From contig NC_054689.1 in the NCBI RefSeq assembly GCF_011074885.1, positions 806,001 to 870,000 on the forward strand: a stretch of DNA of 64,000 nucleotides. Reading direction: 5' to 3'. This DNA is from Brettanomyces bruxellensis. Lineage: Eukaryota > Ascomycota > Pichiomycetes > Pichiales > Pichiaceae. Both the position numbers and the translations under genes were made by a program. Of the stretch, positions 23,442 to 32,430 are shown piece after piece (position 1 is the stretch's first letter; each line of letters opens with the position of its first letter). The notes beneath the pieces are model-generated. The model ran no database searches and was not told the origin of the DNA. It was given only the letters and a program-made list of their open reading frames with translations.

Positions 23442-23979
23442 TTAAGCCTCCTCCTCAGCCTTCTTTTGGGCTGCAAGTTGTGCATAGTAATCTTCTCTAG
23501 TCTTGACCATTGGCTTGTGAACATAGTGCCACCATCCAAGAGCTGCAATGGTTCCCAAACCAAATCCTATTATCAAAGAAGAAGAATTTCCAGTTAGTAA
23601 AGTGCTCCTTCAATATTGACATATCAATTCAAATCATTTAAAGAAGAGAAAAGACAGGTAAAATCCCTTAAAATGAGTCTTAGCATGATCACGAAATGAA
23701 CATTTCCCGTTTATTTGATAGTTAAATTAAAGTAACAAAACAAAAACCATATTCCGCGCACATTTGACACATTTCGTGCCCTTCAAATACAACGTATTCT
23801 GAAAATGGTATAGTCTAGTTGATTGAATGCAGATAAACAGATAAACGTGCTGACAAGGCAAGAGTACTCATTTCTATCGTTAATCAGCTCTTTCATCTTC
23901 GCTTAATTTGTATCAACTTACCAGTAACGATATCAGTGATAACTCTCTTTTTCATAAAACCTGTGATTGGTGCAATCAT
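23442..23979 (-). CDS. COX9: Cytochrome c oxidase subunit COX9 (VIIa), one intron
   Basis: Small nuclear-encoded subunit of mitochondrial complex IV. Exon 1 is 23979-23922 (58 nt) and exon 2 is 23566-23442 (125 nt), giving 60 residues. The joined product begins MIAPITGFMKKRVITDIV and continues with one transmembrane helix (about residues 15-35). It then has a W-W-H-Y segment and a polar tail with REDYYAQLAAQKKAEEEA. This matches yeast Cox9 in length, the MxIAPITGxxKRRVI-like start, and the E/D-x-F/Y-Y-A-x-L-A-x-x-K-K tail. Splice signals are strong: donor GTAAGT, branch TACTAAC and acceptor TAG. The codon split by the intron restores a Gly. The gene is too short and split to appear as a long ORF. 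It is divergent from COX8. Confidence 0.9.
23567..23921 (-). other. Spliceosomal intron in COX9
   Basis: 355-nt intron with donor GTAAGT (23921-23916), branch point TACTAAC (23599-23593) and acceptor TAG (23569-23567). The branch-to-acceptor distance of about 25 nt is typical of budding yeast. The intron is phase 1. Confidence 0.9.
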
Positions 23980-24328
23980 TTTTTATGTATTCGATCTATA
24001 ATTTCTCAAACAAAGTATAATGTTTCAAGTTATAAGTGTGGACCAAAAGAAGTATTATATGCTTGTTCAAACGGTGATAGCCTTAAAGTTTTCTATGCAT
24101 TTTGTCAAAACCTTATTTATTTAATTTTTTTCTCACCCTACTTTTTATTTTTGATTGTTCGATACATATATATATATATATATTTGGTTTTTTATTGGGG
24201 AAATCAAGTGACTTCACACCATTAATAACTTCTTTCTCTGAGATGCTACTTACAAATCAAAAGTTTCCTATTTTCAGAGAAAGCGTTCTCCGTATTCAAG
24301 AATAACAAACATATTTATTTCCTGCAAG

Positions 24329-24390
24329 ACCAATAAATCAGCAGTTACCATACTTTGTATCAATCATAAGGATAACCATTTGTGATTGGT
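24329..24390. promoter_or_regulatory. Pair of HAP-complex (CCAAT) consensus sites
   Basis: ACCAATAA at 24329-24336 and TGATTGGT at 24383-24390 both match the Hap2/3/4/5 consensus ACCAATNA in opposite orientation, 350-411 bp upstream of the COX9 ATG. HAP control of respiratory genes is established in yeasts; its action here is inferred. Confidence 0.45.
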
Positions 24391-24644
24391 GTAGAGATGT
24401 TTTGGTTGCCACTTTGAAGTTTAAAGAATGCTTGATTCTTTTCTAACGAATAGAGCACCTACACGTAGAGCAATTGGTATTAAACAATAAGTATTATGTT
24501 TGAATAAATCTATGATGAATTGCCAAATATTAAGCTATTTCATTTTAAAAACATGAAATGGCAATCCTTGATAATGTTATATTTGAAATTGCGTATACAG
24601 CAGGTTTGCGTGATTTTTTACGCATATTAGGAAAAACTCAAGCG

Positions 24645-24652
24645 GCCAATCA
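24645..24652 (+). promoter_or_regulatory. CCAAT-type motif between COX9 and COX8
   Basis: GCCAATCA, one base off the strict ACCAATNA consensus, 654-661 bp upstream of the COX8 ATG and just before the 39-base T run. Confidence 0.3.
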
Positions 24653-24691
24653 GGTAACCAAGAATACGAAGATGCCCCCACCATATTGGAG

Positions 24692-24693
<2 letters not shown>

Positions 24694-24732
<39 letters not shown>
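24694..24732. repeat. Poly(dT) run of 39 bases
   Basis: Lies in the COX9-COX8 intergenic region, about 575 bp before COX8. Confidence 0.85.
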
Positions 24733-24737
<5 letters not shown>

Positions 24738-25305
24738 GATACGATACATTCATTCATCCCACCCCAGTATGCAGGATGATCATTTTTAAAGATGAAAGAA
24801 AGTATAATATGTGGATAAGCATTACAGGTAGGTGTGACCGAAGCCTTAAGCATGGTTGAAACACAAATAAAGATTTTGGTTCATGTAGCAGGCCAGACAA
24901 AATGTAGCATAAAAAGGACTTTTCGGTAAGCAGCATAAAAATACAGCTAAGAGGCTTGATGGTGCTTTATAAACATGGCAATCATCAAATCATTCTTTTA
25001 AATTGTAAACAGTCAGATATCATTTTCTCGTTATTCGAGTCCTCTATTTAAATGGTGTGCATTATATTATAGCACGTAACTTACCAGACTCGCAATTCCC
25101 TGATGTGATTTTATTTTATTTCAATTTGTATTTTTTTTTATTTTTTTTTATTTTCGAAACCTTAAATTTCTTTAATATATTTTCTCGCTGCCAACCTGGT
25201 TTACGCTTTTCTTGAACCAACATTGTAATTAAGTGTTATCATATAATACACGGCTCGTTGACCATAAATACATATCATATACTGAAAAGCAATTTGTTCG
25301 TCACA

Positions 25306-25587
25306 ATGTTCGGAAGATTAATGCAATTTCAGACCAAGAGATTCATGTCCTCATCTGCAATCAGGGCTACTCCACATTACCATTTCAAAGATGGTATCTA
25401 TTCAAATATACCATTCAAGGTTCATAATAGAAGAGTTCCATACGCAGTTCCACACATAATTTTCTTCTCTTTGGGTTTCATTATTCCATGCATTGCTCTA
25501 TTTGTTCAGTTCCGGAGAAACGGTGATTTCCAGAACTTCCATAAGGTGTTTGGAAAGAAGGATGAAACTGCAGAAGAAGAAGAGTAA
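25306..25587 (+). CDS. COX8: Cytochrome c oxidase subunit COX8 (VIIc)
   Basis: Small complex IV subunit imported into mitochondria. From the ATG at 25306 (CACAATG context) the product is 93 residues. It has a basic, Ser-rich presequence (about 1-25), then the hallmark HFKDGIYSNIPFKV (about 26-39) and R-V-P-Y-A-V, one transmembrane helix (about 49-68), and a polar tail. An in-frame TTG upstream is not used as the start. S. cerevisiae Cox8 is 78 residues; here the tail after the helix is longer and acidic, ending in repeated Glu. Next to COX9, it gives a local pair of respiratory-chain genes. In S. cerevisiae COX8 neighbours VPS33, which is 2.4 kb away here. Confidence 0.92.
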   Translation: MFGRLMQFQTKRFMSSSAIRATPHYHFKDGIYSNIPFKVHNRRVPYAVPHIIFFSLGFIIPCIALFVQFRRNGDFQNFHKVFGKKDETAEEEE

Positions 25588-26114
25588 GCAAATTGGCTGG
25601 CCTATGTCTTGTGACAATCATTTTTTTCATACTGAAAGATAACTCTCAGCCTCGATGTTGGACGTCTGGATATTAGGAGATCATTTGAATGATTTTGTCA
25701 TGTATGCAGCGGTTGCCTCTTTTTGTGGCCTGGCAAGATGTGTAGTGATCCATCGTGGATAAGCTATACTCTTTTTTCTCGGGGTACATCGAAAGTGTGT
25801 ACGACCGTTACACCTTATTTATTACTTTTGTGGTTATTTAATTGGAACTATCGTTTGATAACTGTTGCTGGAAGTATCTTAGTATTTGAATCTTTGTTAT
25901 TTTATTTAATTCATTTCATCACTTATACATGTTTCTGTGTGCGATTTCAGAGAATGCATAATTATTGAGATTTTTCTTTGTATTTGAACGTAGACATGCA
26001 TATTCTCTACAAATTCAATATGCCATGCATTTATACAGTGGTCACTACATTCCACAACAAGCAAAGATCACGTTTTAAAATATAAAGAGCATTAATTAAC
26101 ATTTGCATGTGCAT
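25588..26114. other. Intergenic region between convergent COX8 and the TPR gene
   Basis: Both 3' flanks. An 81-codon ORF at 25723-25968 is hydrophobic and low in protein-like character and is not called. Nothing else seen. Confidence 0.55.
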
Positions 26115-27716
26115 TCAATCTAAGTCAAGGTCCATGGCCGATTCAAGATCAGATGTGTTATATGCATTTTCATTATGTGCTGAAGAGGCTGAAGTGTTTC
26201 CCCCAGCATTGTGTCCATTAGTTGGACGTGCAGAAATATTCTGGGGAACATTTTGTGGAGCAGCCGGATTTGCATCTGTATCATTGCCAGTAGTGCTTGA
26301 AAACGTATTTGTAGAAATATTAGGAGTGTTCGCAGAGGTAGAAGTGTTCGCAGAAGTAATAGCGTTCATAGAAGTAGCAGCATTTGCAGAAGCAGCAGCA
26401 TTTGCAGAAGTAGCAGCATTTGTAGAAGTAGCATTGTTTGCAGCATTTGAAGAAGTATTAGCAGTGGTTGCAGCATTTGCTCCTGCATTATTACCATTAT
26501 TAGGTGTCATTGATCCCAGAAAAGCAGTTGCAGCTGCCTGGGCAATTCCTCGCAACTGTGAACTCATATCATTCGGATTACCACTTGCATTTACCTGTGC
26601 AGTATGATTTTGTGCCTGATTGGACAGTGCATGTCCAATTTGACTGGCGATTGTTGTTGCTAAACCTCTTGCCATATCTGCTCCGTTCAAAGGTTGCCCA
26701 TTATTAGCACGGCCCTGAATAAAAGCCTGAGCGGTGTTATTGATCTGCTGTGCAAAATTAGGAATATTGCTGCGTGCCGTTGTGTTACTTGACCCACTAT
26801 AATCTCCGGCCTGAACATCCGGAATTCCAACATCTGGATCAGGTGCATTCTGTGCACTTGCAACCGGATGTGTTGAATCGGCCTCTGAAACATTATTCTG
26901 TGTTGATGCCTGGGGTGTTGTAGGGTGATTTGGCTGATCTGCATTGTTATCCAAAGGTTGTCCAGTAATTCTACTAATCAGGCCCATCAAGCCATTAGCC
27001 TGATTAGGGCCAACTGTGAAGGAAGCACTGAAGCCATTAGGTCCCTGAACAATCCTCGGGTTTGCATTTGCTCCGTTTTCATTACCACCAGTGGTAGTTT
27101 GTTGAAATAACGGAAATTCAGCGGCAATTCCTGCACCATTTCCAGCAATGTTTCTCCCTTGTGTGTTTCCATCCTCAGCAAATGATGTCGTTGGGTTCAC
27201 ACTTCTGTAGACAGCAGGGATATCGGAATTACCTCCCGTTTCATGCCGAATGGACGAATAACCATCAAGCGTAATACGAACATCATCCGCGATAATTCCA
27301 TCAATATAATCCTGGGAATAGCCCTGCTGCCTAGCCCGGGATTCAGTCAACCTGACAGCTTCTTTAAGTCTGCTTTTAAACCTGTCCAACTGGTGGGGAT
27401 GTCGAGAAGACACTCTAACTGCTTGCACGTAGTTCTTCAACGATTCCACAACGTTACCTTTGTAGAGCATTAGAAATCCAAGCCGCAAAAGACTTGGAAC
27501 ATATTCTGGATTGATGATTAATGATTTTCTAAGATCGTCCTCTGCTTCATCCATCGAATCCAACTTGATTAAAGCCGCGGCTCTGTTGCAATACAACGCA
27601 AAGGCGCTCGGCTGTAAATCTATACATCGAGTATAACATATTAAAGATCCAGTGTAGTTCTCCTGTCTAAACTTTCTATTACCTTGTTCACGCAAGGACT
27701 CAAACGTTTCCGCCAT
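26115..27716 (-). CDS. TPR protein (SGT2-like) with a long Asn/Ala-rich tail
   Basis: From the ATG at 27716 the product is 533 residues. Residues 1-105 form about three tetratricopeptide repeats (F-x-S-L-R-E-Q-G-N-R-K-F start, then ALYCNRAAALIKLDSMDEAEDDL) like those of SGT/STI1-class co-chaperones that clamp Hsp70 or Hsp90 C-termini. A helical Arg-rich segment follows (to about 150). The remainder is disordered and rich in Asn, Ala, Gln, Ser and Thr, with a tandem A-N-A-A-T-S-type repeat near residues 420-470. The N-terminal dimerisation domain of Sgt2 is not evident, so orthology is uncertain. A GTG four codons upstream is in frame but is not preferred. Divergent from MIX23. Confidence 0.75.
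   Translation of the reverse strand: MAETFESLREQGNRKFRQENYTGSLICYTRCIDLQPSAFALYCNRAAALIKLDSMDEAEDDLRKSLIINPEYVPSLLRLGFLMLYKGNVVESLKNYVQAVRVSSRHPHQLDRFKSRLKEAVRLTESRARQQGYSQDYIDGIIADDVRITLDGYSSIRHETGGNSDIPAVYRSVNPTTSFAEDGNTQGRNIAGNGAGIAAEFPLFQQTTTGGNENGANANPRIVQGPNGFSASFTVGPNQANGLMGLISRITGQPLDNNADQPNHPTTPQASTQNNVSEADSTHPVASAQNAPDPDVGIPDVQAGDYSGSSNTTARSNIPNFAQQINNTAQAFIQGRANNGQPLNGADMARGLATTIASQIGHALSNQAQNHTAQVNASGNPNDMSSQLRGIAQAAATAFLGSMTPNNGNNAGANAATTANTSSNAANNATSTNAATSANAAASANAATSMNAITSANTSTSANTPNISTNTFSSTTGNDTDANPAAPQNVPQNISARPTNGHNAGGNTSASSAHNENAYNTSDLESAMDLDLD
26318..26475 (-). repeat. Coding tandem repeat in the TPR gene
   Basis: Degenerate 9-18 bp units such as GCATTTGCAGAAGTAGCA on the plus strand encode Asn-Ala-Ala-Thr-Ser-type repeats on the minus strand. 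Likely to be length-variable. Confidence 0.65.
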
Positions 27717-28415
27717 GATGTTATTCACAGAGCTTGCCTATTTATGCCGATTAAATGAAGAGACTGTATGTGGTGCGGACAAGTTATTAAATAAATCCTG
27801 AAATATTTCTGCCAGATATCATTGCCTATCTATTTAAATTTCTTTCTCCCCCATTTTTTTCTTGGCCTATGTTCGCGGCTTCAACGCATTCAAGTTCACT
27901 ATATGGAAAGAGCTAGAAGGAATATTGCCAGTTCAGTAACATTATTGAAGGATGAAGATCAATGGAAACGAATATCCGGTTTCATATCCATGTGAATTTA
28001 ATATTCGATATCGTGGTGGAAGATGGGCTGAATAATTTGTAAAATACTGCAATATGTTGTGCACGTATACTTCTGACAGATGTAATATTTTCCAGATCAG
28101 CTGACTGAAGTCACGAGAGTACGTCATCAAGAATGGCAACTGATAACAAAAAAAAAAAAATTAGGAAAGCGAAGAAATATATGAAAATCGAGCGTATGAT
28201 AATTCCCGGCCATTTCAAATGTATAAATGTATCCAGAAGGTACTTTACAGTCATAACGAGCCATTTCATATTTGAACTCAATACATTTTTAGAATAAATA
28301 ACGAAAAGCAAATTTTATGTATATAGTGCATTTCGTTATTGCTTTTTAGAATTACCGGACGTTACTTAACCTATAAATATATCGACATCCCAAAGCTACA
28401 ATCCACGATAGCTAA
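27717..28415. other. Divergent promoter region between the TPR gene and MIX23
   Basis: 699 bp of AT-rich sequence. Visible items are a short A run near 28147-28159 and a CTATAAATATA box about 40 bp before the MIX23 ATG. No gene seen. Confidence 0.5.
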
Positions 28416-29114
28416 ATGTGGTCTAGGAACGCGGAGGAGCAAACAAAAGGGGATAATAAAGAAAATAAATTAATGCCTGTTACAAAAGATCAAACAGAAG
28501 ATTCATATGGCTCTGATTTATCCATTGATCCTGAGAAGACTATTCCCGAGCCCCCGAAATACGAAAGACAGATATGTCTTGATGATGCTAGATCTTTGAC
28601 AAATTTCTTGAAGCTATCAAGGCTGAACGTTGATGATTCAATTAGGATCCAACTTAACGCGTTTATAAATCACCATGAATCGAAATCTAAGAAATCCATA
28701 CTGTCTTTTAAGATGCCAGATCATCAATCGGAGTCACCTTGTCTACCATTAATTAGAGAACTCATTTTTCCCCAGTGGTACAAACGACTCGATGCTATTA
28801 AGTATTGCTCGAATGAGGTCCAAAAAATGTCGCAAGAAGTGAAAGATGATCCGCTGAATAACTTGTCAGAGGAGAAGCAAAATGAGCTTTTAAGAGTGGA
28901 TCCATATGCTATGAGGGATATAGAAAGAGCACGCGTTGAAAAAAATGATACAGTTGAGGCCTTAAAAACCAAATGGTCAAATGCTGAACAAGTTGAAGGC
29001 ATTATCAGGGATAGAACTGAGGGAGTTATCTATGATATTTGTGACATAAATAACTTTAACGTGAAACAGGAGTTTATCAAATATTCAAACGAAATGGCAC
29101 ACAGAAAATTGTAG
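28416..29114 (+). CDS. MIX23: MIX23-like mitochondrial intermembrane-space cysteine protein
   Basis: The family (human CCDC58, S. cerevisiae YBL107C; formerly called Cid2) resides in the mitochondrial intermembrane space and supports TIM22-dependent or other import. This 232-residue protein has the family hallmark L-x-x-F-L-K-x-x-R-x-x-V-D-D-S-I-x-x-x-L-N (about 62-84). Cysteines are at four corresponding places: QIC before that motif, SPC and KYC around a helix (about 110-135), and YDIC near the C-terminus after W-S-N-A-E-Q-V-E-G-I-I-x-D-R. The N-terminal 50 residues are polar and extra compared with the human protein. The match is by pattern from memory, so the assignment is good but not certain. 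Confidence 0.7.
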   Translation: MWSRNAEEQTKGDNKENKLMPVTKDQTEDSYGSDLSIDPEKTIPEPPKYERQICLDDARSLTNFLKLSRLNVDDSIRIQLNAFINHHESKSKKSILSFKMPDHQSESPCLPLIRELIFPQWYKRLDAIKYCSNEVQKMSQEVKDDPLNNLSEEKQNELLRVDPYAMRDIERARVEKNDTVEALKTKWSNAEQVEGIIRDRTEGVIYDICDINNFNVKQEFIKYSNEMAHRKL

Positions 29115-29431
29115 TAAATAAAGAGGCTAGCCGAGGCTATCCTTCTCTGCAATATTATTCAATATCATTCTCAGTTTCTAAATCTGCAATCCTGGAAATG
29201 CTCTCGTTCGACAACATACTATTTCATGTTATAAATACGATTACAGTGGTATGTGTCCATGTAAATATATAAATAAATATTAAATATACAGACACGAAAA
29301 AATAAAATAAAATAAAATAAAATAAATTTCAACAGTAAACAATGAATAGACAAATAAATACTATACCTTAGACCTACATTTTCTTTTTATTAAATGATGT
29401 TATTCCTTTGAGCCATTAACTCTATTCGAAC
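29115..29431. other. Intergenic region MIX23-CTF3 with an (AAAAT)n run
   Basis: Contains about five AAAAT units at 29297-29326. No gene. Confidence 0.6.
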
Positions 29432-31798
29432 ATGTCAATCGAAGAATCGGCGAAAAGAAAAAGGCAAAAGTACTACAAGTTTATTGATTCACGCATAAAG
29501 CGTCTAAAATCATACAATGAAGAATCACTTTTTGAGCAAGAACTTGAGAAAATCATTAAGGAACTAACCGCAGTAATACCAAAGAAAGGTTTAAATATTG
29601 GACAGTTGAATATACTAATTGATATCATAAAAGATAAAACAAATGTTGCACAATTCAAAACTTCCCACAAAACAAAACTATTAAATATCTTACGATGCTT
29701 TGATCTGGTAGATTTTGATACTGTCTTAAAAGTTCTAAACTGCTTTAGGGCACCACTATATTCGAATGGTAAAGTTACGACAAACCGCAAAATCCAGCAG
29801 AGACTCTCATTTTGGCTTATAGAGAATATATGTAACTTTGACTGGGACAGGAGATTTCTTTTACTACTACCGATAATTTTCAACTTGCTATCTATAGGAT
29901 ATATAAGAAAGGATATAGCCACCTTGTTGACATACCTTTTGGAGATTGGAAAATCCAGTATAGATCAAAAATTTGATACAGGACATTTTATAAATGAGTA
30001 TAAAATATGTATACTCAGCAAATATCTTAAGAAAGATGACAGTGTATTGCCTTTGGCATTACTTTTTGATCGATATTTAACCGCCCATCAAGATGAATAC
30101 AGCCTTTCAATTTATTATGCATTTCACAATTTAACTTCCCGAAGGCTGTCAGACAAGAAGCAGTTGTTAGTAAATGCTTCTCTACTTGGAAAGGATATAC
30201 TAGGAGATATAAAGAATGCAGCAGTTTTGTACTATAATGATGTTGGAAAGGATGCTTCTGATCCTGAAATACGTCAGTTTCTTACCTTTGATCAGCACTG
30301 CAGCATAATTGGCGATGCTTATGACCGTTTTACTTCTATTGCAAATGCATTAATGCTTCCCCCAGCAAAAAGACAAAAAACATCAAGCAGTTTCATTAAA
30401 CAGGCAGCAGAGTACAAGCCAATATTCAACTTAAATTTTACTACTTTTGATGATTTTTGTAAGCTACTCGGACAGAAGAGTATGCAGTGCAATATTTATG
30501 AACTTATGACATTTTTCAGTGGGAGAAAGTTTTATGAAGATACAAGTGATGCAAGTTCAACCGATGGCTCACCACTAATTCTCACTTTATTAAAGGTACT
30601 ACTGATATTTGATGAGAACAATTTAGATACGTCTATTAAGATGTTCGGTTCGAAAGATCGGAATGCTGAATTTGAAAATAACTTTCTTGAAATGGCGAAA
30701 TTTACATTAACACTATCAAAATCAATCGAGCAGAGAATATTTTCAGATCCATGTCCAACAGTTACTAATTTGAAGCTGATCGAGTTTTTAAGTTTTAAAA
30801 AATGGGGTGAAATTGAGCCGTTCTTGATATCAATTTTTGATTCAATTGAAGATGGGCAACGTATCTCTGAGATAGTAACTTCGCTTTGTAAGATGCTGCA
30901 ATGCTGGATGATTCAATTTCATACTTCCGATAATTTGGATATAAATGATGTGTTTCAATCGATTAATCGTTGTATACAGTTTGTTATTAATACTGTTGTT
31001 CGATCATTCCAGCGTAAGTTTGATATTGATACTGCATTTAGCATATTGTGGGTTCTACATTTGATGCAACATATGCCAAAAGATTTCATTTTCATTAACA
31101 ATTTAGTGTTACCACCCTCAATTGCATATTGCATGGTATTTTCGAATAATCCACTTCTCGTTGACAGTTTTTGTCGCCATGTCGATTATTGTAAATTATA
31201 TTTCTCACAATACGGCTCGACATATATCCTCAATAGATCTTCCGGTATACGAGTGGAAAATGATATAAACCGTGAGTTGAGCGTCGTTAATCTTCAATCA
31301 TTAAAGAATTTGCATAACTCATATGTCATGGACATGTGCAATATCATCTGGAGAAACAAATCTTTCGACGGTGGTCCAAAATCCACTGGAAAGGGTTTTA
31401 TGATGCCTCGCGAATTTGTTAGTCGTCTTCTTAGACTTTCGTCGCATACATTTATTTCAGATAGTGATATATCATATGTGGAGAGTGCAAAGCAGACATT
31501 CAATTTGTTTTATTCGCCTGCCTTTTCTTCGCTTATTTACGGAATTATTCATAAGAGGGAGTTGGAGAAGAGTACTGGAATAAGTCTCACAACTCCGTTG
31601 AATCAACATACCTTTGACAAGTTGTCCCGCGATGGAAATTGGATCATTCAAGAGTATGGTCCTGACGCATACGATAAGTTTCGGGTTTTCTTATTGGAGC
31701 AGTTAAGTACGTTGGGATTTTATGGCGTCCCGGAATTACTCTTTAGTTCACTAAAAAGTTTGTCAAAGATGAAGTCCAAGGGTTATAAGAGAACATAA
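29432..31798 (+). CDS. CTF3: Inner kinetochore CENP-I / CTF3 homolog
   Basis: CENP-I (Mis6/Ctf3) is a helical-repeat subunit of the constitutive centromere-associated network. The 788 residues compare with 733 in S. cerevisiae. Supporting blocks are PKKGLNIGQLNILIDI (about 50-65, the G-L-x-x-x-Q-L-x-x-L-x-D motif) and FWLIENICNFDWDRRFLLLLPIIFNLLSIGYIRKDIATLLTYL (about 127-170), which corresponds to the CENP-I W-L-x-x-x-Y-x-F and L-Y-x-x-L-F-x-L-L-x-x-x-x-I-R region. An all-helical pattern continues throughout. No enzyme motifs, membrane segments or low-complexity regions are seen. Divergence of this family is high, so the call rests on these two blocks and overall fold composition. Confidence 0.75.
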   Translation: MSIEESAKRKRQKYYKFIDSRIKRLKSYNEESLFEQELEKIIKELTAVIPKKGLNIGQLNILIDIIKDKTNVAQFKTSHKTKLLNILRCFDLVDFDTVLKVLNCFRAPLYSNGKVTTNRKIQQRLSFWLIENICNFDWDRRFLLLLPIIFNLLSIGYIRKDIATLLTYLLEIGKSSIDQKFDTGHFINEYKICILSKYLKKDDSVLPLALLFDRYLTAHQDEYSLSIYYAFHNLTSRRLSDKKQLLVNASLLGKDILGDIKNAAVLYYNDVGKDASDPEIRQFLTFDQHCSIIGDAYDRFTSIANALMLPPAKRQKTSSSFIKQAAEYKPIFNLNFTTFDDFCKLLGQKSMQCNIYELMTFFSGRKFYEDTSDASSTDGSPLILTLLKVLLIFDENNLDTSIKMFGSKDRNAEFENNFLEMAKFTLTLSKSIEQRIFSDPCPTVTNLKLIEFLSFKKWGEIEPFLISIFDSIEDGQRISEIVTSLCKMLQCWMIQFHTSDNLDINDVFQSINRCIQFVINTVVRSFQRKFDIDTAFSILWVLHLMQHMPKDFIFINNLVLPPSIAYCMVFSNNPLLVDSFCRHVDYCKLYFSQYGSTYILNRSSGIRVENDINRELSVVNLQSLKNLHNSYVMDMCNIIWRNKSFDGGPKSTGKGFMMPREFVSRLLRLSSHTFISDSDISYVESAKQTFNLFYSPAFSSLIYGIIHKRELEKSTGISLTTPLNQHTFDKLSRDGNWIIQEYGPDAYDKFRVFLLEQLSTLGFYGVPELLFSSLKSLSKMKSKGYKRT

Positions 31799-32419
31799 AT
31801 GTATATTAATAAAATATAGAAATATGAAATTTATAATACGGAATTTACCATTTCCGATAGAAAATTCAACCGGATATAACACCAAATAGACATGCAGCTA
31901 ATTTGCCTGATCACCACACAATGAAACGGTTTTCGCGATATATATTAAAAATTATATTTCTATTGTTACAGGATATCATCCATTATGGACCGCCTAGAAA
32001 GTGTTGAGAACAAGACATTGTATTTTCCGCAGGTTCTCTCAGACTGTGATAAGCCAATTCTAGAATATGGGTGTCAGTTCCGAAGATTGTCGTTAAATTA
32101 TATTGTTGCAAATATGAGAGCGAAAATTTAAGCAGCCGGAAAACAGTTTACCCCCACAAAAGAAAAAAAAAAAAAAAAAAAAAAAATTATATTATATCAA
32201 ATTCAAATATTAAAGAAAAGAAGGAACTTCCAGTAATTATTTTTTTCCATATATCATATCACTACAAACATTGAACACTTACCCTCAAGATATAGTTTCA
32301 TTTAGTTTCTTCAGCTTGCTTTTCAGGTTTTTGATAAGGAGCATTCAATCTGTGGGAAGGGAATAATCGGTATTGCACAAAATCAATTCGTAACCTATTT
32401 GAAATTTTGACTTACTGAG
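31799..32419. other. Intergenic region CTF3-MFS transporter
   Basis: Contains a 48-codon ATG ORF (31985-32131) of uncertain meaning, a 24-base A run (32163-32186) and, on the minus strand, an exon-like segment (about 32283-32352) flanked by AG and GTAAGTG. None is supported strongly enough to call a gene. Confidence 0.5.
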
Positions 32420-32430
32420 ATGACTCAGTA
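32413..32430 (+). promoter_or_regulatory. Perfect inverted repeat around the MFS start codon
   Basis: TACTGAG (32413-32419), a 4-nt spacer ATGA, then CTCAGTA (32424-32430). The initiator ATG (32420-32422) lies in the loop of a potential 7-bp mRNA hairpin. The same bases include TGACTCA, a Gcn4-type site. Confidence 0.5.

Larger units (their letters stand above)
23980..25305. other. Intergenic region between divergent COX9 and COX8
   Basis: 1.3 kb of AT-rich sequence with a (TA)n run (about 24167-24183), a 39-base T run (24694-24732) and several CCAAT-type motifs. No credible additional gene; open frames at 23908-24225 and 24754-24936 have no protein features. Confidence 0.6.

Noticed and set aside
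32283..32352. Minus-strand exon-like segment between CCCACAG and GTAAGTG
   Set aside because: The peptide it would encode looks natural but the upstream exon would lie antisense to the MFS gene, no branch point is seen, and a stop precedes the donor.
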